A stretch of DNA of 64,000 nt, taken from assembly GCA_020845695.1 (NCBI GenBank), contig JADLFG010000040.1:18481-82480 (forward strand), given 5' to 3'. The position numbers and the translations under genes were made by a program. Source of the stretch: Thermoleophilia bacterium. Lineage in GTDB: Bacteria > Actinomycetota > Thermoleophilia > Gaiellales > Gaiellaceae. Shown piece by piece: positions 33,965-43,927 of this stretch. The notes under the pieces are model-generated. The model made no database searches. It saw only the letters and a list, made by a program, of their open reading frames with translations, and was not told where the DNA came from. The stretch's first letter is position 1. The number at the start of each line of letters is the position of its first letter.

Positions 33965-35242
33965 TTATTGGCGGCGGAGACGGGCGACGAAGAAGCCCGA
34001 CGTGCCGTGGCGGTGCGGCAGAGTGAGCAGGTACTCCGGGCGGCGCGGGTGGCGGTAGGCGGGCCATTCGGCCCCGAGATCGTCGGCGGGGAGCCCGAGC
34101 GCGTCAACGACCCGCTCGTTCTCGGCCGCGTTGATCGTGCAGACGGCGTAGACGAGCGTTCCGCCCGGGCGCACGCGCTCGGCCGCCGCGCTCGCGAGCG
34201 CGAGCTGGAGCTCCGGCAGCGGCTTCGCCCGCCAGCGCAGATCGGGCCGGGACGCGAGCGTGCCGAGCCCCGAGCAGGGTGCGTCGACGAGCGCCCGGTC
34301 GAAACCGCCCAGCTCGGTGGGCAGCGCCCGCCCGTCGGCCCGCACGACGGTCACGTTCGTGGCATCCAGGCGTCGCGCGACCGCTTCGAGCTCACGCGCC
34401 CGGGCGGGGTCGAGCTCGACGGCGACAACGTCGCCCCGAAGCTGGGTTGCCTTGCCGCCCGGGGCGGCGCACAGGTCGAGCACCCGCTCGCCCTGGCGAG
34501 CTGCGACCGCGAGCCCGGCGAGCTGGGAGGCGCGACTCTGCGGCCAGACGAGTCCACGCTCGAGCCACTCCGGGGGGACGCGCCCGACGCGGAGCGCGTC
34601 GGGCAGGTCGCGGAAGCGCTCGCCGGCCAGCGTGTCCGGGTCGGCGACCTTGCGACGGTTGATTCGCACGACGGTCTCGGCCGGCTCGTTCTGGGCACGC
34701 ATCAAGGCGAGCGCTTCCTCGCTGCCGAGCTCGCGCCACCAGGTCTCGGCGACCCACTCCGGGTAGGAGTGGCGGAGCGCGGCCCGGGCCGCGGTCTCCT
34801 CGCCGAGCGCGGCGAGCACCTCGCCGATCCCCTCGGCCAGGCGGCGCGACACCGCGTTCGCGAAGCCCACGGCACGCTCGAGCCCGGCTCCGCGCACGAG
34901 CTCGACCGACTCGTCCACCGCCGCGTGCGGTGGGACCGAGCCGGCGTAGGCGAGCTGGTAGGCACCGAGCCGCAAGGCGGCGCGGACCGGCGCGTCGAGC
35001 CGCGCGAGCGGCCGCCGACCCAGGAGCTCGATCGCGTGGTCGAGCGGCCGGACGAGCCGCACCGTGCCGTAGGCGAGCTCCATCGCGAACGCGCGTTCGC
35101 GCTCGTCGAGCCCGGCAGCAGCGGCGGCGGAACGAAACGCCCGGTCGGCCCAGGCGCCCTCTTCGAACACCCGCAGCACGGTCCGGAAGGCGACCTCCCG
35201 GGCCGTCCGCGGCGCCGGTAGCTTCACCCGCGACGGGGCCAC
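33965..35242 (-). CDS. rsmB: 16S rRNA (cytosine967-C5)-methyltransferase
   Basis: RsmB, 425 residues. The N-terminal third is a NusB-like helical RNA-binding domain. SAM motif I is VLDLCAAPGGKATQL near residue 245, motif IV DAPCSGLGTLASRPDLRW near residue 315, and the catalytic Cys lies in TLVYAVCTINAAEN near residue 365. GTG start at 35242. It lies 9 bases upstream of rpe. Confidence 0.95.
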   Translation of the reverse strand: MAPSRVKLPAPRTAREVAFRTVLRVFEEGAWADRAFRSAAAAAGLDERERAFAMELAYGTVRLVRPLDHAIELLGRRPLARLDAPVRAALRLGAYQLAYAGSVPPHAAVDESVELVRGAGLERAVGFANAVSRRLAEGIGEVLAALGEETAARAALRHSYPEWVAETWWRELGSEEALALMRAQNEPAETVVRINRRKVADPDTLAGERFRDLPDALRVGRVPPEWLERGLVWPQSRASQLAGLAVAARQGERVLDLCAAPGGKATQLRGDVVAVELDPARARELEAVARRLDATNVTVVRADGRALPTELGGFDRALVDAPCSGLGTLASRPDLRWRAKPLPELQLALASAAAERVRPGGTLVYAVCTINAAENERVVDALGLPADDLGAEWPAYRHPRRPEYLLTLPHRHGTSGFFVARLRRQ

Positions 35243-35333
35243 CCCATGCCTCCACCCGCTTTCAGCCTAGCCGGGGATCGCGCGCGTGTGCGTGACGGAC
35301 CGCGCCGGCTTCGTGCCGGGACCGTGGCGGATC

Positions 35334-36155
35334 TCACTTCCTGAGCCCGCGCAGGTACTCGGCGCCCGTCATCCGCCGGCGACCCTCTGGCTGCACCTCG
35401 ACGAGCTCGATCCCGCCCACGACGAGCTCGGCACCCGGCCCGGCCGGGCGGGCCCGCCAGACGGTCAGCGGCCGCCCCCGGACGAGGCCGCGCGCGCCGA
35501 CGTGCGGAGCGAGGGCACGCACCCGGTCGAGCGTCTCGCGGACCGGGCGGTCCCAGTCGAGCAGGCGGTCGGCCGCGGTGAGCTTGGCCGCGTAGGTGGC
35601 GCCCTCGCTCGCCTGCGGCGTGAACCGGATCTCTCCCGGTCGCTCGAGCAGCCCGGCGAGCAGCTCGACCGCGACCCCGGCGGCGCGCTCGTAGACGGCA
35701 CCGGCGTCGTCATCCGGCCCGACCGCGAAGGCCTGCTGGGCGGCGACGGGGCCCGCGTCGAGCTCGGCGGTCGTTCGGTGGATCGTCACCCCGGTCTCGG
35801 TGTCGCCGGCCATCAGCGCCCGCTCGACCGGCGCCGCGCCGCGCCCGCGCGGCAGGAGCGAGGGATGCACGTTCAGCCACAGCCGCTCGTCGAGGAGCGC
35901 CGCCGGGATCAGCGCGCCGTACGCGCACACGACGACGATGCCCGCGCGTGCGGGGCACGCCTCGAGCCGCTCGGGCTGCTCGACCGGGATCCCGAGCCGC
36001 TCGGCGGCGGCTTTCGCCGGCGGCGGGCCGGGCCGGCGACCCCGCCCACGCGGACGGTCTGGCCGCGTGACGACCAGCTCGACGTCGTGGAGCGCCGCCA
36101 GACCCTCGAGCACCGCAGCGCCGAACGGCGCGGTGGCCGCGACGACGAGCCGCAC
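35334..36155 (-). CDS. fmt: Methionyl-tRNA formyltransferase
   Basis: Fmt, 273 residues, which formylates initiator Met-tRNA. Seen: VVTRPDRPRGRGRRPGPPPA near residue 35, the catalytic NVHPSLLPRGRGAAPVERAL near residue 95 and TGVTIHRTTAELDAGPV. It is somewhat shorter than the usual 300-315 residues, mostly in the C-terminal domain. GTG start at 36155. Downstream of def, the common pairing of formylation and deformylation genes. Confidence 0.94.
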   Translation of the reverse strand: MRLVVAATAPFGAAVLEGLAALHDVELVVTRPDRPRGRGRRPGPPPAKAAAERLGIPVEQPERLEACPARAGIVVVCAYGALIPAALLDERLWLNVHPSLLPRGRGAAPVERALMAGDTETGVTIHRTTAELDAGPVAAQQAFAVGPDDDAGAVYERAAGVAVELLAGLLERPGEIRFTPQASEGATYAAKLTAADRLLDWDRPVRETLDRVRALAPHVGARGLVRGRPLTVWRARPAGPGAELVVGGIELVEVQPEGRRRMTGAEYLRGLRK

Positions 36156-36164
36156 CCCCGGCCC

Positions 36165-36761
36165 CTAGCCCAGGCGGCCGAGGACGGGCTGGGGCCGCAG
36201 CTTCGCCAGCGCGGAGCGGCGCTGGTCGGGCGCCGCGCGGTCGACGATCAGCACGCCGTCGAGATGGTCGACCTCGTGCTGGATCACGCGGGCCTCGAGC
36301 CCCGCCGCCTCGAACCGCAGCTCCCCGCCGGAGACGTCATTCGCCGCCACGGTGATCGCGGCCGGCCGCTCGACCTCGACGGTCACCCCGGCCGCGTCGA
36401 GCGACAGGCAGCCCTCCTCGATCGTCTCGAGCTCGTCCGAGCTCGTGACGACCACCGGGTTGACGAGCACGACCGGCTCCCCGTTCTCGTCTGCCTGGTG
36501 GACCAGCACTCGCTGGAGCACCCCGACCTGGGGTGCGGCGAGCCCGACGCCGCGAGCCTTCTGCATCACGTACACCATCCGCGCGGCGAGCGTGGCGAGC
36601 GCCTCGTCGAACGCGGTCACCTCACGCGCGGTCATTCTCAGCACCGGATCGGGGTACTGGCGCACTGTGGCGTAGACGTAGCGCCGGCGGGCCTCGCGCT
36701 CCGCGAGGTCCTCCTCGACCGGCTCCTCCAGCTCTTCGAGCTGCTCCTCGATCTCGGCCAT
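36165..36761 (-). CDS. def: Peptide deformylase
   Basis: Peptide deformylase, 198 residues, the metalloenzyme removing the formyl group from new proteins. The three motifs are GVGLAAPQVG near residue 72, EGCLSLDAAG near residue 117 with the metal-binding Cys, and QHEVDHLDGVL near residue 160 with the HExxH pattern. It has an acidic N-terminal extension of about 20 residues (EIEEQLEELEEPVEEDLAE). ATG start at 36761. Confidence 0.95.
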   Translation of the reverse strand: MAEIEEQLEELEEPVEEDLAEREARRRYVYATVRQYPDPVLRMTAREVTAFDEALATLAARMVYVMQKARGVGLAAPQVGVLQRVLVHQADENGEPVVLVNPVVVTSSDELETIEEGCLSLDAAGVTVEVERPAAITVAANDVSGGELRFEAAGLEARVIQHEVDHLDGVLIVDRAAPDQRRSALAKLRPQPVLGRLG

Positions 36762-36783
36762 GTCCTGAGTCTAGCCGCGGCCG

Positions 36784-38715
36784 TCACACGGACTGGGGGT
36801 CGACGTCGATCGAGGCGGTGAGGCCGTCGCGCCGCATCGCCTTCGCGGCGGCGGCGAGCAGCGCGCTCGCACGCGTCGCGGCCGGACGGGGGTCGGCCGC
36901 CTTGACGAGCAGCTGCGCGCGATGACGCCCGCGGAGGCGCAGGATCGGAGCGGGGCCGAGCACGTCGCCGCCCGCGACGGCCTCGATGCCCCCGCGAAGC
37001 TCGTGGAGCAGCGCGAGCGGCGGCGCCGGGTCGCCCGCGGTGGCGACGACCCGCACGAGATGGCGAAACGGGGGCAGACCGAGCTCGCGGCGGCGCTCGA
37101 GCTCCCCGGCGAGGAACTCGGCGACGGCGTGGCGGGCGGCGAGCGCGATCGGTCGCGCATCCGGAGCGAACGTCTGGACGAGCACGCGGCCGGGCCGGTC
37201 GCGCCCGCTGCGCCCGGCGAGCTGGGTGACGAGCTGGAAGGTCCGCTCCTCCGCCCGGAAGTCGGGCAGGAGCATGCCGGCGTCGGCATCGACGACCGCC
37301 GCGAGCCGGACACCGGGGAAGTGATGCCCCTTCGCGACCATCTGCGTTCCGAGCAGTACCGCCCGCTCGGCGCGCGCGAACCGCGCCAGCACCTCGTCGT
37401 GGCCGTCCCGTCCGGCCACGTCCGCGTCGAGCCGCAGCAGCTCGAGCTCGGGCACCGCGGCGGCCAGCTCCCGCTCGAGCTGCTCGGTGCCGGCACCGAG
37501 CCGCATGAGCTCTGCCGAGCCGCACCCCGGACAGAGACGGGGCGCCGCCTCGGCGCGGCCGCAGTGGTGGCAGTGCAGCCGGCGGTCCCCGTGCAGGACG
37601 AGCGACACGTCGCAGGAGCCGCAGCGGATCGTCCGCCCGCAGCCCCGACAGTGAAGCGCCGGGGCAACGCCGCGCCTGTTCAGGAGCAGGATCCCCTTGC
37701 CGCCCCGGTCGGCGAGGCGGCCGAGCTCGCGCAGGAGCGGGCCCGACAGCGGGTAGCCGCGCTCGCGGCGCAGGTCGACGATCTTCACCGGCGGCAGCGG
37801 GCGGGCGAGCCGGGCGCCCAGCTCGAGCCGCTCGAGCAGGTGCCAGCTCTCGGGCCGCGGGGTGGCGCTGCCGAAGACGGCCACGGCGCCCTCGAGCGCG
37901 GCCCGCCGCGCGGCCACGGCCCTCGCGTCGTAGCGCGGGTCGGAGTCCTGCTTGTAGGAGGGGTCGTGCTCCTCGTCGACGCAGACGACGCCGAGCCCGC
38001 GAACCGGGGCGAACACGGCCGAGCGCGCCCCGACGACGACGCGGGCCTCGCCACGGTCGATCCGCTCCCGCTCGTCCCTGCGCTCCGCCTCCGACAGCCC
38101 CGAGTGGAGGCAGGCGACGAGGTCGCCGAACCGCGAGCGGAAGCGGGCGAGCGCCTGCGGGGTGAGCGCGATCTCCGGGACGAGCACGATCGCCGCGAGC
38201 CCCCGCTCGAGCGCGGCCGCGCACGCGCGGAGGTACACCTCGGTCTTGCCGCTGCCGGTGGCGCCGTGCAGGAGGAACCGCCCGCCGCCGCCGTCGAGCG
38301 CGGCGACGATCCGCTCGAGCGCACGCCGCTGGGGCGCGGTCAGCGCCGCCGGCTCGGCCTCCCCGGGCAGCGTGGGCACGTCGGGCCGTCTCGGCGCCGC
38401 GCCCGGGCGCCGCGCCCGCACCGCGGGAGCGACGAGGGCGAGCGCCCGGCCGGGCGTCGAGCCGTAGTAGTCGGCGATCCAGAGCGCGAGATCGACGAGA
38501 GCGGCGGGAACGCTGCCGAGCGCCCGCTCGACGGCGACCGGCTCGACCCCGGCGGGCGCGCTGTCAGCAACCTCGACGACGACGCCGCGCCGGCGGGAGC
38601 GCCCGAGCGGGACGGAGACCACCGCACCCTTCTCGAGCCCGTCACCGAGGTACGTGAACGGCCGCGTCAGCGCCCGGGTGGTGACGAGCGGGTGGACGGA
38701 CGCGAAGCGGGCCAC
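36784..38715 (-). CDS. priA: Primosomal protein N' (PriA helicase)
   Basis: PriA, 643 residues, which restarts replication at collapsed forks. Seen: Walker A GATGSGKTEVYLRA near residue 157, Walker B VCVDEEHDPSYKQDSD near residue 240, eight zinc-binding Cys in CRGCGRTIRCGSCDVSL through CPGCGSAE (residues about 355-400), and LLGTQMVAKGHHFPGV near residue 460. The helicase motifs are intact, unlike the degenerate PriA of some other actinobacteria. GTG start at 38715. First gene of a run leading through def, fmt, rsmB and rpe to the rib genes. Confidence 0.93.
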   Translation of the reverse strand: MARFASVHPLVTTRALTRPFTYLGDGLEKGAVVSVPLGRSRRRGVVVEVADSAPAGVEPVAVERALGSVPAALVDLALWIADYYGSTPGRALALVAPAVRARRPGAAPRRPDVPTLPGEAEPAALTAPQRRALERIVAALDGGGGRFLLHGATGSGKTEVYLRACAAALERGLAAIVLVPEIALTPQALARFRSRFGDLVACLHSGLSEAERRDERERIDRGEARVVVGARSAVFAPVRGLGVVCVDEEHDPSYKQDSDPRYDARAVAARRAALEGAVAVFGSATPRPESWHLLERLELGARLARPLPPVKIVDLRRERGYPLSGPLLRELGRLADRGGKGILLLNRRGVAPALHCRGCGRTIRCGSCDVSLVLHGDRRLHCHHCGRAEAAPRLCPGCGSAELMRLGAGTEQLERELAAAVPELELLRLDADVAGRDGHDEVLARFARAERAVLLGTQMVAKGHHFPGVRLAAVVDADAGMLLPDFRAEERTFQLVTQLAGRSGRDRPGRVLVQTFAPDARPIALAARHAVAEFLAGELERRRELGLPPFRHLVRVVATAGDPAPPLALLHELRGGIEAVAGGDVLGPAPILRLRGRHRAQLLVKAADPRPAATRASALLAAAAKAMRRDGLTASIDVDPQSV

Positions 38716-38780
38716 CGGGCCAGCCTAGCGCCGTGACCGGCAGGACCGGGCGGCGCCGCGGGCTCCCACCGCCCGGTGGC

Positions 38781-38786
38781 TACAAT
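38781..38786 (+). promoter_or_regulatory. -10 element of the DtxR-type gene, probably leaderless
   Basis: TACAAT lies 9 bases before the ATG at 38796, so transcription should begin within about three bases of the start codon. No Shine-Dalgarno sequence is present; the -35 region is not recognisable. Confidence 0.5.
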
Positions 38787-38795
38787 CGCTCGGGG

Positions 38796-39482
38796 ATGGC
38801 GCACGGGCACTCGCTCGACACGTATCTCGAGACCGTCTACTTCCTCGCCTTCCCGGTCGGCGAGTACGGACCGGTCGTCAAGGACTCGCCGGCGCTCGCC
38901 TCCCGGGTCGCGGAGCTGCTCGGCGTCTCGCGAGCCTCCGCCGGGGAGATGCTGAAACGGCTCGAAGCCGACGGCCTCGTCGAGCGGGGCGAGCGCAAGG
39001 AGCTGATCCTCACGCCCGCCGGCCGCCTCGCCGCTGAGAAGGTGATCCGCCGCCACCGCCTGATCGAGTGCCTGCTGACCGAGTTCATGGGCTACACCGG
39101 CGCCGAGGCGCACGAGCAGGCCGACGCGCTCACCGACACGTTCACGGACGACATGATCGAGCGGATCGCGGCCAGGCTGGGGCGGCCCGAGCGCTGCCCG
39201 CACGGCTGGCCGGTCGATCCCGCGGTCGAGCAGGCAGAGAACCGCGAGCTCGTCGCCCTCGCCGAGCTCGAGCCGGGCGAGCGCGCGACGATCGTCAGGC
39301 TCGCCGAGCACGACGGCGAGCTGCTGCACTGGTTCTACGACGAGGGTCTCGTCCCGGGCACCGACGTCGAGCTGCTCGCAGCCACCCCCGCGGCGGGCCA
39401 GGTCGTGATCGCGGTCGGCGGGACGGAGCGCGCGATCGGCGAGCCCGCGGCGGGCGGCCTGTTCGTCCGCCGGGTCGCGTAG
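38796..39482 (+). CDS. DtxR/MntR-family metal-dependent regulator
   Basis: A 228-residue regulator. The N-terminal winged helix has LETVYFLAFPVGEYG and SRVAELLGVSRASAGEMLKR; the dimerisation/metal domain has RHRLIECLLTEFMGYTGAEA near residue 85 and ERCPHGWPVD near residue 130 (PHG is a metal-ligand region in this family); a C-terminal FeoA/SH3-like domain (from about residue 150) follows with LEPGERATIVRLAEHDGELL. It should repress iron or manganese uptake genes when metal is bound. No iron genes are nearby, and its targets are unknown. Confidence 0.9.
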   Translation: MAHGHSLDTYLETVYFLAFPVGEYGPVVKDSPALASRVAELLGVSRASAGEMLKRLEADGLVERGERKELILTPAGRLAAEKVIRRHRLIECLLTEFMGYTGAEAHEQADALTDTFTDDMIERIAARLGRPERCPHGWPVDPAVEQAENRELVALAELEPGERATIVRLAEHDGELLHWFYDEGLVPGTDVELLAATPAAGQVVIAVGGTERAIGEPAAGGLFVRRVA

Positions 39483-39501
39483 CGGCGGCTCAGCCGCCGC
39501 T
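39481..39501. terminator. Bidirectional hairpin spanning both gene ends
   Basis: AGCGGCGGC (39481-39489), a 3-base loop TCA and GCCGCCGCT (39493-39501) form a perfect 9-bp stem. The regulator's TAG begins at 39480, and the metK stop codon (TGA on the minus strand) is exactly the loop. No T-run follows, so termination by the hairpin is only likely. Confidence 0.55.
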
Positions 39502-40743
39502 CAGAGCGGGCGCCGGCAGCCCCACCGCCTCGCGCAGCGCCTCCGCCCGGTCGGCGAGCTCCCAGGTGAAGTCCGGGTCGCGGCGCCCGAAGTGCCCGTA
39601 GCGGGCCGTCTTCGCGTAGATCGGCCGGCGCAGCTCGAGCTCGCGGACGATCGCCCCCGGGCGCAGGTCGAACACCTCTCGCACGGCCCGCTCGACCTCC
39701 GCCACGGGCACTCGCTCGGTGCCGAAGCAGTCGACCGCGATCGAGACCGGTTGCGCGACGCCGATCGCGTACGCGACCTGCACCTCGCAGCGCTCGGCCA
39801 GCGCGGCAGCGACCACGTTCTTCGCGACGTGCCTGGCCGCGTACGAAGCCGACCGGTCGACCTTGGTCGGGTCCTTGCCCGAGAACGCGCCGCCGCCGTG
39901 CCTGGCCGCGCCGCCGTACGTGTCGACCACGATCTTGCGCCCGGTCACGCCGGTGTCCGAGATCGGACCGCCGGCGACGAAGCGTCCGGTCGGGTTGACG
40001 AGCACGAAGCCGCGCTCCTCGAGCCGCCGGCCCTCGATCAGCTCCTCGGGCAGCACGGGGCGGACGACGTGGTCGATCACGTCCGGGCGGACGAGCGTAT
40101 CGACGTCGAGGCCGTCCGCGTGCTGGGCCGACACGACCACCCGCTCGATCGCGACGGGCCGGCGGCCGCCCCGCTCGTCGAGCTCGTAGCGAACCGTCAC
40201 CTGGGCCTTCCCGTCGGGGCGCAGATAGGGGAGCACGCCGGCCTTGCGCACCTCCGCGAGGCGGCGGCAGAGGCGATGCGCGAGCATGATCGGCAGCGGC
40301 ATCAGCTCCTCGGTCTCGGTGCAGGCGAAGCCGAACATCATCCCCTGGTCGCCGGCGCCGAGCTGGCTCAGGGGATCGCTCCCGTCCGTGTCCTCGCCTC
40401 TCGCCTCGAGCGCCCGGTCGACGCCCCGGGCGATGTCGGGCGACTGCTCGTCGACCGACACGATCACGCCGCAGGTGTCGGCGTCGAACCCGTATTCGGC
40501 CCGGTCGTACCCGATCTCCCGGATGCGCTCGCGCACGACCTTCGGGATGTCGACGTAGGTCTGGGTCGAGATCTCGCCCGCCACGACCACGAGGCCGGTC
40601 GTGACGAGCGTCTCGCAGGCGACGCGGCCGAACGGATCCTCGGCCAGCACCGCGTCGAGGACGGAGTCCGAGACCTGGTCTGCGACCTTGTCCGGATGTC
40701 CCTCCGTGACCGACTCGGAGGTGAAGAGGTAGCTGCGCGTCAT
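39490..40743 (-). CDS. metK: S-adenosylmethionine synthetase
   Basis: MetK, 417 residues, making SAM from Met and ATP. Seen: [20 protein letters not shown] at residues about 10-29, [20 protein letters not shown] near residue 127 and [20 protein letters not shown] near residue 287. ATG start at 40743. Only 78 bases separate it from the gene upstream on the same strand side; I see no SAM riboswitch there. Confidence 0.97.
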   Translation of the reverse strand: MTRSYLFTSESVTEGHPDKVADQVSDSVLDAVLAEDPFGRVACETLVTTGLVVVAGEISTQTYVDIPKVVRERIREIGYDRAEYGFDADTCGVIVSVDEQSPDIARGVDRALEARGEDTDGSDPLSQLGAGDQGMMFGFACTETEELMPLPIMLAHRLCRRLAEVRKAGVLPYLRPDGKAQVTVRYELDERGGRRPVAIERVVVSAQHADGLDVDTLVRPDVIDHVVRPVLPEELIEGRRLEERGFVLVNPTGRFVAGGPISDTGVTGRKIVVDTYGGAARHGGGAFSGKDPTKVDRSASYAARHVAKNVVAAALAERCEVQVAYAIGVAQPVSIAVDCFGTERVPVAEVERAVREVFDLRPGAIVRELELRRPIYAKTARYGHFGRRDPDFTWELADRAEALREAVGLPAPALSGG

Positions 40744-40821
40744 GTCGGCACTCCGTCCTTGCCAGGCGGGTCGTGGCTCATGGACGCTCAGTATGCCCGC
40801 CGCGGGCGCCGCCGGGAGGGC

Positions 40822-41706
40822 TCACGCCCAGTCCACGTTCGAGAGGCTCGCGAGCGCGAGCACGAGCGCGTGCGTGCCCCGCCTGCCGCCACCCTGCGCC
40901 TGGAGGGCGACGTACAGCTGCTCGGCGAGCGCGAGCCCCGGCAGCGAGAGGCGGAGGCGACGCGCCTCGGCCAGCGCGATGCCCATGTCCTTGACGAAGT
41001 GGTCGACCATGAAGCCCGGGGCGAAGTCGCCGGCGAGCATGCGCGGCCCGTAGTTCTCGAGCGACCAGGAGCCGGCGGCGCCGCCGGCCACCGACTCGAG
41101 CACCGTCGCCGGCTCGAGCCCGGCGCGCTGGGCGTACAGCAGCGCCTCGCAGACCCCGACCATCCCGGTCGCGATCAGGATCTGGTTGACCATCTTCGCG
41201 TGCTGGCCGGCGCCGGGGCCGCCCTGGTGGACGACCGTCTTCCCCATCTTCTCGAGCAGCGGGCGCGCCCGGGCAAGCGCGTCCGCGTCGCCGCCGACCA
41301 TGACCGACAAGGTCGCGTTGCGGGCGCCGACGTCGCCGCCCGAGACCGGTGCGTCCAGCGCCGCCACGCCCCGGGCGGCGGCGGCGGCGTGGATCTCGAC
41401 CGCGAGCGACGGCTCGCTCGTGGTCAGGTCGACGAGCAGCGAGCCCTCGCGCGCGCCGGCCAGCACCCCGTCGGGCCCGAGGATGACCTCACGCACGTCG
41501 GCCGGGAAGCCGACGATCGTGAACACGACCTCGGACGCCGCAGCGACCTCGGCGGGCGAGCCGGCCCAGGCGGCTCCGCGCTCGAGCAGCGGCGCGGCGC
41601 GCTCCCGCGTACGCGTGTAGACCGTCGCCTCGTGGCCGGCGGCGAGCAGGTGGCCGCACATCGAGCAGCCCATCACGCCGGTGCCGATCCAGCCGACGCG
41701 TGTCAC
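40822..41706 (-). CDS. GarR/3-hydroxyisobutyrate dehydrogenase-family reductase
   Basis: A 294-residue beta-hydroxyacid dehydrogenase. The NAD(P) fold begins [19 protein letters not shown], the substrate loop is [20 protein letters not shown] near residue 118, and the catalytic Lys is in [17 protein letters not shown] near residue 170. Possible substrates are tartronate semialdehyde or 3-hydroxyisobutyrate-like acids. The GTG start at 41706 overlaps the stop of the ThDP enzyme (GTGA). It is the last gene of the operon running from 46486 to here. Confidence 0.88.
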   Translation of the reverse strand: MTRVGWIGTGVMGCSMCGHLLAAGHEATVYTRTRERAAPLLERGAAWAGSPAEVAAASEVVFTIVGFPADVREVILGPDGVLAGAREGSLLVDLTTSEPSLAVEIHAAAAARGVAALDAPVSGGDVGARNATLSVMVGGDADALARARPLLEKMGKTVVHQGGPGAGQHAKMVNQILIATGMVGVCEALLYAQRAGLEPATVLESVAGGAAGSWSLENYGPRMLAGDFAPGFMVDHFVKDMGIALAEARRLRLSLPGLALAEQLYVALQAQGGGRRGTHALVLALASLSNVDWA

Positions 41707-43373
41707 CGCCCGCCGCCTCCGCCGGCAGCCGCGCGGATCTGGGAGAGCGTCGCCTTCGGGGTGATCGCCTCGGGGTCGACGCGTAGCTCGAGCAGCGCGG
41801 GGCCGCCGGCAGCGAGCGCGCGCTCGAACGCGCCGGCGAAATCCGCGGTCCGCTCGACGACCTCGCCGGCAGCTCCGAACGAGCGGGCGTACGCGGCGAA
41901 GTCCGGGTTGACGAGGTCGGTCCCGTGCGGGCGCCCGGGGAACGCCCGCTCCTGGTGCATCCGGATCGTCCCGTACATGCCGTTGTTGATCACGAGCACG
42001 ACCACGCCGGCACCGTACTGGACCGCGGTCGCGAGCTCCTGCCCGTTCATCAGGAAGTCCCCGTCGCCCGAGCAGCAGACGACGATCCGCTCCGGGTGGA
42101 GCAGCTTCGCGGCGACGGCCGCCGGGACCCCGTAGCCCATTGCCCCGCTCGTCGGCCCGAGCTGCGTGCGGTAGCGTCTGAACTGGTAGTAGCGGTGGCA
42201 CCAGACGGAGAAGTTGCCAGCACCGTTCGTGAGGATCGCGTCGTCGGGGAGCCTGTCGCGCAGGTGGGCGAGCACGTCGCCGAGGTCGAGAGCGCCCGGC
42301 TGCGGGCGGTGGCGCAGGCTCGCCAGGTAGTCGGCGCGGGCGGCCTCGGTCCAGGCGGCGCGGCCGCTCGCCGCGACGGGCGGTAGGGCGGCAGCGGCGG
42401 CGGCGAACGCCGGCAGGCCGGCGTTGATGGCGACATCCGGCTGGTAGACGCGCCCGAGCTCCTCGACGCCGGGGTGGACGTGGACCAGGCGCTGCCGCGG
42501 TCGCGGCACGTCGATGAGCGTGTAGCCGGAGGTCGTGGCCTCCCCCAGCCGGGTGCCGACGGCGAGCAGCACGTCGGCCTCTCGGATCCGCGCCGCGAGC
42601 GCCGGCTCGATCGCGACTCCGACATCGCCGACGTAGACGCGGGAGTGGTTGTCGACGTAGTCCTGGCAGCGGAAGGAGGCTCCGGTCGGGATCTCCGACG
42701 CCTCCGCGAAGGCGAGGAGGTCCCGGGCGGCCTGCTCGGTGAAACCGCCGCCGCCGACGATCATGAGCGGGCGGGAGGCGCCGGCGAGCAGCTCTCGCAT
42801 GGCGGCAAGCTCCGCCGCTCCCGGGTGCGCCTGCACGGGCTGGTAGGGCCCGGCATCGGCGACCTCGCTGCGCTCGGCGAGCATGTCCTCGGGCAGCGCG
42901 AGCACGACCGGCCCGGGGCGGCCGGAGACAGCGGTCGTGAACGCGCGGCTGACGAGCTCCGGCAGTCGGGCCGGGTCGTCGACCTCGGTTGACCACTTCG
43001 CGAGCGGAGCGAACAGCGCGCGGTAGTCGACCTCCTGGAACGCCTCGCGGTCGCGGTGGCCGCGGGCGACCTGCCCGACGAGGAGCAGGAGCGGCGTCGA
43101 GTCCTGGAAAGCGGTGTGGACGCCGATCGAGGCGTTCGTGGCGCCCGGCCCGCGGGTGACGAAGCAGACTCCGGGACGGCCGGTCAGCTTCCCGTACGCC
43201 TCCGCCATGTTGGCGGCGCCGCCCTCGTGGCGGCAGACGACGAGGCGGATCCGCTCGCGGGTATCGCGGAGGGCGTCGAGGGCGGCGATGTAGCTCTCGC
43301 CGGGGACGCAGTAGACCGTGTCGACGCCGTGGAGCTCGAGCTGGCGGACGAGGATCTCGGCGCCGCTCCTCAC
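41703..43373 (-). CDS. Acetolactate synthase-like thiamine-diphosphate enzyme
   Basis: A 556-residue three-domain ThDP enzyme. The Glu that activates ThDP is present in [17 protein letters not shown] near residue 50; ThDP/Mg binding is in [15 protein letters not shown] near residue 440 followed by [16 protein letters not shown]. It belongs with the large-subunit acetolactate synthase group but lacks a regulatory-subunit gene. Glyoxylate carboligase, which would suit the GarR-type neighbour, characteristically lacks this Glu, so a different 2-oxoacid ligase or decarboxylase is more likely. GTG start at 43373 overlapping the cupin stop (GTGA). Confidence 0.85.
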   Translation of the reverse strand: MRSGAEILVRQLELHGVDTVYCVPGESYIAALDALRDTRERIRLVVCRHEGGAANMAEAYGKLTGRPGVCFVTRGPGATNASIGVHTAFQDSTPLLLLVGQVARGHRDREAFQEVDYRALFAPLAKWSTEVDDPARLPELVSRAFTTAVSGRPGPVVLALPEDMLAERSEVADAGPYQPVQAHPGAAELAAMRELLAGASRPLMIVGGGGFTEQAARDLLAFAEASEIPTGASFRCQDYVDNHSRVYVGDVGVAIEPALAARIREADVLLAVGTRLGEATTSGYTLIDVPRPRQRLVHVHPGVEELGRVYQPDVAINAGLPAFAAAAAALPPVAASGRAAWTEAARADYLASLRHRPQPGALDLGDVLAHLRDRLPDDAILTNGAGNFSVWCHRYYQFRRYRTQLGPTSGAMGYGVPAAVAAKLLHPERIVVCCSGDGDFLMNGQELATAVQYGAGVVVLVINNGMYGTIRMHQERAFPGRPHGTDLVNPDFAAYARSFGAAGEVVERTADFAGAFERALAAGGPALLELRVDPEAITPKATLSQIRAAAGGGGGR

Positions 43374-43927
43374 GGCAGCTCCACCGGCACCTCGAGAAAG
43401 ACGGTCGCCCGCTGCGTCTTCGGCGTGTCCGCATCCTCCTCGTTGACGTAGCGGATCGTCCGCCTGCCCGCCCACTCGGCCGGGAGCAGGAGCACGCGGA
43501 CGAACGCGGTCTCCTCGTCCGGGCTCGCGACCGCGAGGACCGGGTCGGGGCCGCGCTCGAACCAGGCGTCGCCGGGCCGGTGCGTCTCGGAGCGCCCGGC
43601 GGTCTCGACCCGCAGCGCGCCGTGGAGCAGGCGGCGGATGCCCGGGCCCGGGTGGGTGTGCAGGTGCGCCACGCCGCCCGGGGGGAAGTCGACCCGATCG
43701 CAGCGAAGTAGCCAGTCGACCCCACGGTCGAGCTCGAGCCCGGCGGAGAGGAGCGCCCCCGGCCGGGGCTCGCGGGCGAGCTCCCAGGCGAGCGCGGGCC
43801 CGTCGACACGCGCGGCGCCGAAGCGGGCTTCGGCGCGGGCGAGGTCGTAGACGACGGTCGCTCCCGGACCGGTCTCGACGCCGGCCGGGCAGTCGCGGAG
43901 CGAGAGGACGAGACCGGCCGGGCTCAA
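43370..43927 (-). CDS. Cupin-domain protein
   Basis: A 185-residue protein with a cupin barrel. The metal-binding motif is [20 protein letters not shown] near residue 82, followed by the second strand motif [18 protein letters not shown] near residue 115. The start is a TTG at 43927 overlapping the SDR stop (TTGA). It may bind or isomerise an operon intermediate; the enzyme activity cannot be named. Confidence 0.78.
   Translation of the reverse strand: MSPAGLVLSLRDCPAGVETGPGATVVYDLARAEARFGAARVDGPALAWELAREPRPGALLSAGLELDRGVDWLLRCDRVDFPPGGVAHLHTHPGPGIRRLLHGALRVETAGRSETHRPGDAWFERGPDPVLAVASPDEETAFVRVLLLPAEWAGRRTIRYVNEEDADTPKTQRATVFLEVPVELP

Noticed and set aside
40744..40821. SAM riboswitch before metK
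   Set aside because: Only 78 bases are available and none of the conserved SAM aptamer cores is visible.
41703..43373. Glyoxylate carboligase
   Set aside because: The ThDP-activating Glu is present (RHEGG); glyoxylate carboligase has a hydrophobic residue there.
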